Shown here piece by piece: positions 46,201-58,200 of a stretch of DNA of 64,000 bases (positions within the stretch are counted from its first letter, which is position 1; each line of letters begins with the position of its first letter). Source of the stretch: Cryptomeria japonica (Eukaryota > Streptophyta > Pinopsida > Cupressales > Cupressaceae); NCBI RefSeq assembly GCF_030272615.1, contig NC_081405.1, positions 471,126,008 to 471,190,007 on the forward strand. The letters are read 5' to 3'. A program made the position numbers and the translations under genes. The notes below the pieces were generated by a model that saw only the letters and a list, made by a program, of their open reading frames with translations, made no database searches and had not been told where the DNA came from.

Positions 46201-49200
46201 AACCATCCTTTGTTGACAGGAAGAGGAAGTAAATCAAAGAGGCCCCCTACTTCTCCATCTTATAGTGATTTTCCTAATATCGTGGTAGAGAGCCACCCAT
46301 TCTTGGACCCAATTAGTGAAGAACCTGTTATTGTGAAGAGAAGCAGGGGACCATTAGAGAGAGCATTTAAGAATGATGCTAGAGAGATTGCAGATCAATC
46401 CGTTGGAAGATGTCTATATGCAAACGGTTTGTCATTTAATGTGGTACGATCACCATATTGGCAGGATATGTTGAAAAAGGTAAATGAGGCTCCACAAGGG
46501 TACACAGGGCCAGGTTATGAGAAGGTGCATAGCACCTTACTAGCAAAGGAGGTAAAAAACATAGACAATGCATTGGCTCCCATTAGAAATTCATGGAAAC
46601 AAACAGGAGTGTCCATCATTTCAGATGGATGGAAGGATACCAAAAATCGGCCATTAATTAATGTAATTGCAGTGTGCCCTAAAGGGGCAATGTTTCTGAA
46701 AGCTGTGGATTGTGAGGGACAGGTGAAGGATGCACAATTTATTGCTAACATCCTTATACAATGCATTCAGGATGTGGGACCTCAAAATGTTGTCCAAGTA
46801 ATAACGGACAATGCAAAGAATTGTAGAGCTGCAGGTATGTTGATTGAGACACGGTTTGAACACATATTTTGGACACCTTGTGCTGTCCACTCTCTCAACC
46901 TCATGCTACAAAAGATAGGCAGGAAAATAGATTGGATCAAACAAATTTATGTTGAGGCTGAAGAGATCCAAATGTTCATCACAAACCATAACATGTCACA
47001 GGCCATTTTCAGATCATTTTCACAGTTGGAGTTGCTAAAGGTAATTGAAACACTTCAATTTTTAAAATCTACATTTCACTTTGATGGTTACTTAATTTTT
47101 ATTTTTTTATCATGTCTTCTTTGTATTCTAATTTTTATTTTTAATTTTTGAATAGGTTGCCGAGACCCGATTTGCATCCAACACAATCGTCTTGAGGCGA
47201 CTTGTGAAGGTGCGACAGCCACTTGCTAGCATGGTAATTAGTCAAAGTTGGTCCCTGTGGAGGCAATCCAATACTGAAAGGGCAGCAAATGTAAGGCGCA
47301 TGATCCTAGATGACACTTGGTGGGATCGAGTGGAATATCTTTTGAGTTTCACTGAGCCCATCATGAGTATGATCCGTTATACTGACATGGATCACCCATG
47401 TTTGGGAGAGGTATATGATGGCATTGACTCGATGATTGAGAAAATGAAAGCCATCATCAATGCAAAAGAGCAAGATCCCGAAGAAACTTTCTTCAAAGAG
47501 GTTCAATCAATTTGTGTTGAGCGGTGGAACAAAATGACCACCCCACTACATCTTCTTGCATTTGCATTGACTCCCAAATTTTATAGTGATGAAATGCTTG
47601 CTAAGCCATCAAGGGTACCACCATATAGAGATTCAGAAGTCAATGAAGGGTGTAGGACAGCACTTACTAAACTCTTCCCAGATTCTGAAATGGAGGATTT
47701 AATGACAAGTGAGTTTGCTGATTTTGTAGCCTCCAATGGTCACGGTGTTTCCGCTCTCCGTGACAAGTATAAAAAGGATTTTCATGCTTGGTGGTACCTC
47801 AATGGCCATACATCACCAAACCTTCAAACTCTTGCAATCAAAGTTTTATCGCAAGTAAGTTTCTTAATTTTTATTGCTCTCTAAATTTAGATTTTTTACT
47901 ATTTTATAATTGTCACCCTCTCACTTTGTGTCAATTATCCAATAGGTTGCTAGTTCCTCTTCATCTGAGCGAAATTGGAGCACATACTCCTTCATCCACT
48001 CAGTGAAATGCAACCGACTGGCAGCAAGTAAGGCAGAAGAGCTCGTTTATGTGCATTCAAACTTGCGCCTTCTTACTCATAAACAAAATGAGTATAAGGA
48101 TGGGAGCACAAAGTTTTGGGATGTAGATCCAGAGCGAACTGATTTGGATTTTTCAGCTGCCACACAATCTTTACTTTCTGGGGAGTCTGATAGCCAATGT
48201 GCTGCTAGTGCAAGTGGCAGTGAGGCTGCATGTGGTTCCAGTACTCTACCTACATCATCTAATGTCAATGATGATGTTGATCTTGATCTTCCTAGTGACC
48301 CATATGATGCTATTGCTGATTATTAGTTGTGTCATTTTATTGTTGAACGGTTGAGCCAGTGAACAATGAATTCGATATCTATCATAACATTCAAAGTTTG
48401 TAATTTTGTTATAGACTTATAGTTATATCAATATGAATCATATATGATAGTTCCAAGTTTTGTTTAGCATATGGATGATATGTGGGATTCTAAATTTAAT
48501 TTTTGTTTCTACTTATTAGAGTGTATATATGTATATATTTATGATTTTTACATTTTTTTGTACGGACGTACCCATACGTACCCAGGCCCCCCCTAAAAAA
48601 AATGTCGTACCAGCGTACCGTACCCACGTACCCGTACCCGTACCCGTACCGGCAACTTAGATCAAAGGTTATCCATTGCTCCTACATTCTTAGTGTTAGA
48701 ATTAGATCCTTCTCCAACCCTTTCCTTTTTTCCTTTTTAAAAATAGGACCAGTAAAGTCTCACGTTCCAGTGATATCCAAAGCAAATCAAACGCTCAGGT
48801 CATCGAATGTAAGTCCCCTTGTGATTCCAGCATAATCACATCATATTACAAGAGCTTATCCACACGTAGAGACCCTACATATAAGAACCTTAGAGTTTTC
48901 TTGAATGATCCTTAGGCGAAATCTTCAACATTCGGGGAAATTTTGTTCAAGAGAAGATAAGGTACCTTGGTATTTTATTCTGTGTTCACATGTGCATGAA
49001 AAACACATCAACAAGTAGGAGAAGGCAGAAAATGTTGCCTAAGTTGCAAATGAACTCTATTTTCATTGAAGTTATGGTGAAGTGTGTTGTTTCTTTACAA
49101 TGTGCATGGTTTCTTGTTGAATTCTCATGTTAGATGATAAATAAATTAGATTGAATGGAAGAATTTGTTGAATGCATTTGTGTGGAATCCACTTAATCCA

Positions 49201-52200
49201 TACCAAGAGCCTCTTGCTGCTTGTAAGTGCGCCTTGTGTGGTCAACTGGAATAATATGCGGTTAACTCCAAATCGTCATATACTCATTGCTTATGCATTA
49301 ACTTGAATGGTGATCAATGTTTGATGGTATTGATTCAAACATCTTTGAAACGTCCTTAGAAGATTGCACTGAGCTTGTGTCAAATTGTTCATGTTTGATT
49401 GTGAGACTGTTGACGGGTCTGAAATCGCATTGCTGCAAACTCCATACGGCGAACGCAGAATAGAATAGCCAACTGATTATCCTACTCTCTCTTGAGATAA
49501 GGAAGTCTCTAATGCTGTTTTCTAGGTTTGATCAAAGCAGACTACCTCAAGGTTTCTTTTGTCAGGTCTTGACTGCGGGACCTCTCAGTGGCTTGATGTG
49601 TTTTTGCTGGAAACACAAGGGGACTTACGATTTGCAACAAGCTAGTCTACTGTGATTCTCGAATTACGCAATAAAATCAAAAGGGAAAGGTTAGGAGATC
49701 TAAAACTAACAACACAGGCATGCGGGTAGACAGATTCAACATAACCAATTCCTGCTTGGCCAGAATAGATCACAACCTTGCAGGAACGGTGCAATCTTCA
49801 AAGGGACTTGGAAGATTTTCAGACTGGAGATGCACGGCTAGGCACCCAATTCTGGCGCAGCTTAGACGGACATCTGCAATTGAACTAAGCACAATCGAAG
49901 GCTCAGGTTAACCACACAAAAGGATACACAATCAGTATATCCTCAGTGGTATGAGCCTGAATCTATCAAATACCTGCACACCCAAAACAGAAAGATCTAT
50001 CTAAAATGCTGAAAGAAACCATGCAAACAGGATGAAAACAAGACAATAAACACCAAATCAATGTTTATATATTGATTTCATTTGCCTATTACAACAATTT
50101 CTGCAGCATCTCTATGCTACTGCTAAGATCTAACCTATTCTAACCTCTAAGATCTAACTATCTAACCATCTAACCAATTGTCTGACAAAAGTCTTCAACT
50201 ATCTAACCCTTTACAAAAGAAAGGTCTCTGCCTTTTATAGATATTACAATTTTGAATCGAAGGCTAGGATGGACTGCATCCAAGGGTCCTGATTTGCCTT
50301 CCAGAAGCTGGCAGCTTTAACCCATGCCCAATTAATTTTCAATTATCCAACCAACAAATATCTCAACTACCTGCCACTATTTGGCTTTAATTCAGGTCTA
50401 TCCAATCTTCTTGGTGGTTGGGAATAGTTATCCACAAAAATATCTTGCACGGGACCCATAGGCAATTTACAATAAAGCTGCTTTAGTTTTAAAATTGAAT
50501 TTCTGGACTTAAATCTAGCTGTGTGCTTTTTTGAGAATGCATAAACTTTGCAGCATTGAGAGTGTTTTGTGGTCTTTGGTCCTGGTGGTGGACTTCATCT
50601 TTGTTCAGCGGCACGGTTCCCAATGTTTGGTTGCTCTTGCGCTCCTGCATCTTTTCTTTTCCAATTTCAGCACCTGGCCTTGATTGCGATCCTTCCTTAA
50701 TTTGCGTTTCAGGTTTTTTCTCCTGGTTCTCCAATGACGTCCTGCGATCAATCAACCAGTTTCACTTCATTAAATTAATTTGAAAAATTAAATAATTTAA
50801 TTTAACAAACATTAAATTTAATTACGATGTCTGGCTTGAGAAGCTCTTTGTGAGATGTATCTTGAAAATGCTTCTCCTTTCTCTTCGAATGTGAAATCTG
50901 ATCCTTGGGCATTTTACTTCTGCGTGATTTTAGCTTCGGAGTCTTGGGCGTTTTGAATGGGTTTATGGCGTTTTGAAAACTTCTTATAGCGCAATTCTGG
51001 AGGTTTGAAGAGCTTCTGCAAATTTTAAAACTCTAACTCTCATGCTTTTCTGGTGAATTTCGGAGAACTTAGACGTTTTGAAATTTCATCATATTCTCCA
51101 ATTTAGCCCCCCAGGGTCCGAAATTGGCATTTTAATTGAAATTTTGGACCATTTGGGAATTTTTGCACATCTTCCAAATATTAAATTTCGGCCCCATGGT
51201 CCGAAATTGATGTTTTGGGTGAAATTCGGAGCTCTTGGGGTTTCTTACAAACCTTTTAAGCATTTTCGGACCTAAAGCACCCTTTTGGGAAATTTCGGAA
51301 TGTTTGAACCAGAGAAACGAAAATCGCCCGAAATCGCCCAAACTCGGCGAGTCCGAGTCCGAGTCAGGCCAAACGAGTCCCAGGGGCTCGGACTCGGACT
51401 CGGCCGAGTCTGGAGAGTAAACTCGCCAGACTCGCCGAGTTGGCGATTTTGGCTCAAAATCGCCAGACCCGCCGAGTCCTGAGCCCCAGACTCGGCTACT
51501 GGCTGGGTTAATAAAATGACAAAAAAAAAACATTTTAAAAAGTTTTTTTAAAAAGTAATAAGTTTTTTTGGAAGGGCGAAATTTGACATTTTGGTCTCTC
51601 CGTCAGGATTATTTTATGGAATATAACATTTAAGTATAAGTGACATTTCCTTATATTCTTCTTTCTTATACTTTAAGTTATATTCCATATATACTGTCAG
51701 GATGTTTGAGAGTGGTTTCGGGCCTCCAGGAGTTATATTGCAAAATCTAGTTTTTGGAGGATTCTTCAGTTTTCCAGACTTAGTCAAATTTCAGGATCAG
51801 GACATTCCAGACTTAGCCAAATTTCAGGGCATTTGAAGATCAGGATGACATTCCAGACTTTATCACTCACCAACTTGACCTAGCTTGGACCTTCAAGAAT
51901 GATACTCACCAAGCAAGACCCAATTAGCAACAAGTGCAAAACCAGGCCCTAAGGAAGACTCTCAAAGAAACCCTAATTCAGACTTGTAATAAGTTTTTTT
52001 GGCCTCGCGGGGCGCTGCCCCTCGACCTCGCCCTGTATCGCGACAGGAAGCGTGCAAGGGGCGCTGCCCCTTGACCCCACCTTGGGGGCGCTGCCCCCAA
52101 ACCCCCGTCGAAAAATATGGGGGAAACTGTGTCGATAGAAGTAGAGAAAATTTAACCTCCGAGTCTGACATTGATTGGATCGACCAGGTAGATATAGAGG

Positions 52201-55200
52201 TTGAGACTGTAGCCATGGCAGAGGAGGAGCGGAGAGCACGAGCACAGACAGGAGATTCAGAGGCAGATAGTGACACAGATGTTCCTAATGTTGGTGAGCA
52301 TGGCATGGTGTCACGGGGAGCGGCTATGGCAGTCGAATCATCCAGGAACTACCTTAGACGCCTTCGCAGGGGGCTGGGGCCGGATGGTGCAGGCTCCTCT
52401 GAGCCATAGACTTGTAGTTGTATTTACCTTTGGTATTTGTATGAAACATTTGATGATGATCATATGATGACATGGATTTTTTATTCCATGAGTTTTGTAA
52501 TATTGTATACATTTGACAATATTTATATATCTATGTTTGTTATTTTCTTCAGCTACAATTTGCGTTTATGCTTATGTGATTGATGTATACTTGTGTATGT
52601 AATCAAATGAGCCGAGTTTGATGATGTTATTGTGTCTTTAAGGTGTATTCAATAAAGGGTGCATGAAACAAGTTTTAAATCTTAAAATTTTTTTGAGTTT
52701 TTCACTTTCCCGAGTCCAGCCGAGTCTGGAGCCGAGTCTGACGCCGAGTCCCGAGTCCGAGTCCGATTTGGCCTTGCCGAGTCCGAGCCGAGTCCGAGTT
52801 TCGTTTCTTTGGTTTGAACTTTTTGCAACTTTATCATTTTCGGACCTTCTGGCGTTTTTTGGAATTTAAAAGAAAACTTCGGGCCATAAGGCGTTTTACA
52901 ACTTGCCCAGAATTTCGGACCATTTCAGCATATTTTGCAAAAAAAAAAAACTTCGGACCCTTAAACACTTCTGCAAATTCAGAGTTTCAAGGCGTTTTTG
53001 AAAATTTGGAGGTTTTCATGTTTTGGCGAACTCTGCTGGGAATATTTTCGGACCTAAACGCGCTTGGAAATTTCGCGATTTTAGACTCTTGGCGAATTTC
53101 GGAGCATTTAAACACTTTTTGCGAACTCTATCATTTTCAAACTTGAACCACTCTTTTGCAAATTTCGGAGTGTTTGAATGAATTTTAACGCCTTTTGCGA
53201 TTTTCGCGTTTTAACAAGAACCACGGAGTTTCGGACCTGGACGCCTCTTCGCATTATGCAAACTTCGGAGTATTCATCGCTCTTGGGATTTCGCGGCTTC
53301 AGGACTTTTGGTGAGTTTTTTAAAGAATTTTCGAACTACTTAACATGGTTTGCAAATTCCTTTAAAAACGTCAGACCATTGGCACATTTTTGCAACTTTT
53401 TAAATAAAGTTCGGACCACTCACGCCCTTTGGGATTTTAGGGTTTAAACGCCTTTGGGATTTTAGGGTCTCAAACGTGTTTTGTTTTTAAACTGGATGCA
53501 CTTTCCATTTACCTCCCAAGGTCCGAAAATGAGGACGCTTAAGTGGTTTTCGGACCTCGTAACATATTTTGCAAAATCACGTTTTTTAAACATTTCGCCC
53601 CAGGGTCCGAAAATGGACATTTAAAGTGTTTTTCGGACCTTGAGGGTCTTTTGGCAACTTAAGGTAAATTTCGGACCTAAAGGGCCTCTTGGCAAGTTTT
53701 CACTTTTTCAACTTTTGGCTTCTGGGTCCGAAATTGAGCATATGGAATATAACATTTAAGTATAAGAAAGTATATATTCCATATATACTTTCAGGGTGTT
53801 TGAGAGTGGTTTCGGCCCTCTAGGTGTTATATTGCAAATTCTAGTTTTTGGAGGTTTCCTCAGTTTTTCAGAGTTAGCCAAATTTCAGGATCAGGACATT
53901 CCAGACTTAGCCAAATTTCAGGGTCAGGAAAGAAAGGCACAAACTGGGGGGTCCCTGTCCAAGACGGGGATGGGTGTGCGATTCGCACAACAAATGGCAA
54001 CTCGGCTGGGAAATGTTCCTGAACATTTCAAGGATGACTATCCGGATCGAACCCGAGAATCTCTGGTACATACCCCACAAAACAGCCCAAATGATAGAAG
54101 ACGGATTCAAAGTAAAAATGAGGTCACAAACTGAATCGAGTCACCAACCTTGAGAAATCGATTGTGTGCAGTGAAGTTCATTCAAGCCCAAAGAAGGTTG
54201 AGATATCATTGTTTAGTTAAAGCAAGCTACATAGAGCGACTCTAACTTCAAAAGCAACCTGGATAGAGCCCCGCTACCAGCAAGCGTCTATAGCCCCGAC
54301 GGAGTTATCGCCTGTAAGCTCACAGAGATTGCTCTGTTTCCGATAAATTTTCTTTTTGAAAATCGGCAGAGGTGTTTGCATTCCCAAAGCCAAGCAACTT
54401 GAAATTTCCTTGCTTTTCAATTTCTTTTCTTTTGATTTTTCTCTTTTATTTTCACTTTTCACCTTGGCTGGTAAGCAGTGAAGCCTACGTGGGATTGAGC
54501 GTTACAGTGGTCGCTGAAGCAGAGCTTCAGAATTTTTTCACTTGTAGTGACCTCCCTTTGATAAAACGACAGACTTAAGCCTTTTTAAGCGTTTAAAAGT
54601 GCAGTGTGACAAGACGCAGTAAGCAACTAAATTTTTAGACTGACTAAGCCTTAAACCAAAATGGATTGACTACGGGGGCAATCGTCAATTAGGCGCTCTA
54701 CCAAAGTCGGCATCCAAGAAATGAGCCGGAAAAAAATTTCCAACTTTGTACACCAGAGCTGGGAAAAGCAAACAAACCCCTTCAAAAATTGACAGGGAGA
54801 CAACCCCTTTCTGAAAGGACACCTACACTACGGAAAGCAAACTAAACTAAAGCAGAAAACAAGAAATCTAAGCTAGAACAGAAAACAAACTATTCACAAA
54901 ACAAGAAATGAAAACTAAACTAACTATGTACAAGAAAAGACCGACTGCACAAAAGGTGGACTATATGCATGCGTTCCCGACCCTGGGTGATTTTCCAATA
55001 TATGCAGCAGTAACAGGGCAGTGGGAATAGTTCTCAGTTTGGCTGGTTTGTCTTTGTATTCTGAAAAGAAAATTTTCAGTTGGCCACTCTCGAATTTAAC
55101 CAGGACATCGGGCAAAATTTTAATTGGGGAAGTTTATCAGGTCCATGGTTAATCCATTTACAAGTTGTTTTTCCAAAATATTCAAAATTAAACGGAAAAT

Positions 55201-58200
55201 TTTTAGAATTAACAGCAAGAGGGAAAGAAACAACCTGGCAGGTTTTCGAGTCATGCAGAGTTTTGCACGGTGGGTTGTACGGCGAGAAGGCTTCAACAGC
55301 TGTATCAGGAGGTTGCCATTGGTGGTGTAGCATCTCGATAGCGTCTGGTGTATGTAAATCAGCATCAGATTTTTCATTGGGTGGCGCAGGCTGATAGTTG
55401 ATCTCAAAACCGAACTCGAACTCAGGAAAGAGGGGTGCATCGTCTGCTGGTGCATCTTCATATCGTGTGAACAATGCAGCCTTATGTACTTCTATCAATA
55501 CGTCGTCAAACAGTAGGGACTCTTTGATTGATTGGTCCTCAAAAACGTCCTCCATAGACTCCTAGACTGCATCATCCATTTGTGGGGCTGTTGCAAACTG
55601 CTCTTCAACTTGTGGTTGATCCACAAAGCTCCCTTGATCATCCTCTTGAACACTGTTCTCATCAGTTGCAGGGATAATAAATTCATCTGCTACCTTGGTC
55701 TGATTGACGGGTTCATCTTGCTCAACACTTGATAGCCCCAACTTAACATCGTCAGAAGGTGTGATGCTGTATTGATTTTGCGATCTTCTATACTCGTCTG
55801 CAACAAGGTAGGCACTCCACACTTTGCTGGTGATGCTCTCCTCTAGTTCTTCCAGTAGTCCAAATTGGGCTTTGACTTGACTGACTGCTTCTATGCATAG
55901 CGAGCAGGTGAACTCTGAATGTGGGGTGCGGTGAATTCTGCACCACCAAGGTGACAACACGTTCTCCAAGCATAACTCCTCTTCGAGACCAAATTGATTC
56001 TCAATCAAATTCTTGAACCTTGTAAATTCTTCGATGCTGGACGGAGGACTGAGGATATCCGGTTGTACAGTCGCCTCTGGTTTGGGGACATCCCAAAAGA
56101 ATATCCGCCCCTGTAATGCGAGCTCGACCCTTGACAAAAATGTCAAGCAATTCAGTTCATCGTGCGCTGTGGTGTCATGAATTCTGCAATGAGTTGAAGA
56201 TGCAAATTCGGACAGCTGCCTTGGATAGAACTGCCAACTTAGATCTTGCTGGATTTGAAAAATTTCGGACTGTAGATAGTCTTCATGAAGCAACTGGCTC
56301 AACATATTGACTCAGAAATATTTTTGGTATTTTCTAGTTTTTTGATTTTTTTTTTTTTGGCTTTTCTAGTTTAATAGGGATCTTGCATATCCCGAATATA
56401 GCATTTAAAAGGTCGATTAGACTCAACTTGTTGCAAGGAACTGCTAAGGCGCCCTCCCCAATTTTGTTGTGTGCAGAGGGTCAAAAAAGCTACAGGGTTA
56501 CTCTTTACAAATGCAGGCTGATATGATCATGATTTAGCTGTTTAGACATTCATCACACGCCCTCCTTCTAGCGCCAATTCTGTTGACAGGTCTGAAATCG
56601 CATTGCTGTAAACTCCATACGGCCGATGCAGAATAGAATAGCCAACTGATTATCCTACTCTCTCTTGAGATAAGGAAGTCTCTAATGCTGTTTTCTAGGT
56701 TTGATCAAAGGAGACTACCTCAAGGTTTCTTTTGTCAGGTCTTGACTGCGGGACCTCTCAATGGCTTGATGTGTTTTTGTTGGAAACACAAGGGGACTAA
56801 CGATTTGCAACAAGCTGTTTGCTGTGATTCTCGAATTACGCAATAAAATCAAAAGGGAAAGGTTAGGAGATCTAAAACTAACAACACAGGCATGCGGGTA
56901 GACGGATTCAACATAACCAACTCCTACTTGGCCAGAATAGATCACAACCTTGCAGGAACGGTGCAATCTTCAAAGGGACTTGGAAGATTTTCAGACTGGA
57001 GACGCACGGCTAGGCACCCAATTCTGGCGCAGCTTAGGCGGACATCTGCAATTGAACTAAGCACAATCGAAGGCTCAGGTTAACCACACAAAAGGATACA
57101 CAATCAGTATATCCTCAGTGGTATGAGCCTGAATCTATCAAATACCTGCACACCCAAAACAGAAAGATCTATCTAAAATACTGAAAGAAACCATGCAAAC
57201 AGGATGAAAACAAGACAATAAACACCAAATCAATGTTTATATATTGATCTCATCTGCCTATTACAACAATTTCTGCAGCATCTCTACGCTACTGCTAAGA
57301 TCTAACCTATTCTAACCTCTAAGATCTAACTATCTAACCATCTAACCAATTGTCTGACAAAAGTCTTCAACTATCTAACCCTTTACAAAAGAAAGGTCTC
57401 TACCTTTTATAGATATTACAATTTTGAATCGAAGGCTAGGATGGACTACATCCAAGGGTCCTGATCTGCCTTCCAGAAGCTGGCAGCTTTAACCCATGCC
57501 CAATTAATTCTCAGTTATCCAACCAACAAATATCTCAACTACCTGCCACTATTTGGCTTTAATTCAGGTCTATCCAATCTTCTTGGTGGTTGGGAATAGT
57601 TATCCACAAAAATATCTTGCACGGGACCCATAGGCAATTTACAATAAAGCTGCTTCAGTTTTAAAATTGAATTTCTGGACTTAAATCCAGCTGTGTGCTT
57701 TTTTGAGAATGCATAAACTTTGCAGCATTGAGAGTGTTCTGTGGTCTTTGGTCCCGGTGGTGGACTTCATCTTTGTTCAGCGGCACGGTTCCCAATGTTT
57801 GGTTGCTCTTGCGCTCTTGCATCTTTTCTTTTCCAATTTTCAGCGCCTGGCCTTGATTGCGATCCTTCCTTGATTTGCATTTCAGGTTTTTTCTCCTGGT
57901 TCTCCAATGACGTCCTGCAACCAATCAACCAGTTTCACTTCATTAAATTAATTTGAAAAATTAAATAATTTAATTTAACAAACATTAAATTTAATTACAA
58001 CGTCTGGCTTGAGAAGCTCTTTGTGAGATGTATCTTGAAAATGCTTCTCCTTTCTCTTCGAATGTGAAATCTGATCCTTGGGCGTTTTACTTCTGCGTGA
58101 TTTTACCTTCGGAGTCTTGGGCGTTTTGAATGGGTTTATGGCATTTTGAAAACTTCTTATAGCGCGATTCTGGAGGTTTGAAGAGCTTCTGCAAATTTTA

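Larger units (their letters stand above)
44894..48660 (+). mobile_element. hAT DNA transposon, complete (3767 bp)
   Basis: Perfect 8-bp target duplication ATCAAAGG (44886-44893, 48661-48668). Terminal inverted repeats CTAAGTTACCGGTAC and CTAAGTTGCCGGTAC match 14 of 15. Subterminal zones are rich in GGATTCGG (left) and CGTACCC repeats (right). One three-exon transposase gene fills the middle. It lies in the outer LTR element of the PEX12 intron, antisense to PEX12. Confidence 0.93.
51310..52811 (+). mobile_element. Non-autonomous hAT element (1502 bp) nested in the left LTR
   Basis: Perfect 8-bp target duplication GTTTGAAC (51302-51309, 52812-52819); the matching empty site is present once in the right LTR. 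Terminal inverted repeats CAGAGAAACGAAAATC and CAAAGAAACGAAACTC match 14 of 16. Subterminal zones are dense in CGAGTC/GAGTCCGAGTC repeats at both ends. The interior has a foldback module (51585-51870), a GGGGCGCTGCCCC module (51996-52110) and a transposase C-terminal exon. Confidence 0.93.
49408..53992 (-). repeat. Left LTR (3' LTR in minus orientation), carrying a hAT insertion
   Basis: Direct repeat partner of 56581-59649. From about 50930 to 53720 it is dominated by TTTCGGAC(C) / GGTCCGAAA motifs. The hAT derivative occupies 51310-52811. Confidence 0.9.

Noticed and set aside
51132-51533. Ser/Pro/Asp-repeat ORFs on both strands
   Set aside because: Generated by the GAGTCCGAGTC subterminal repeats of the nested hAT.
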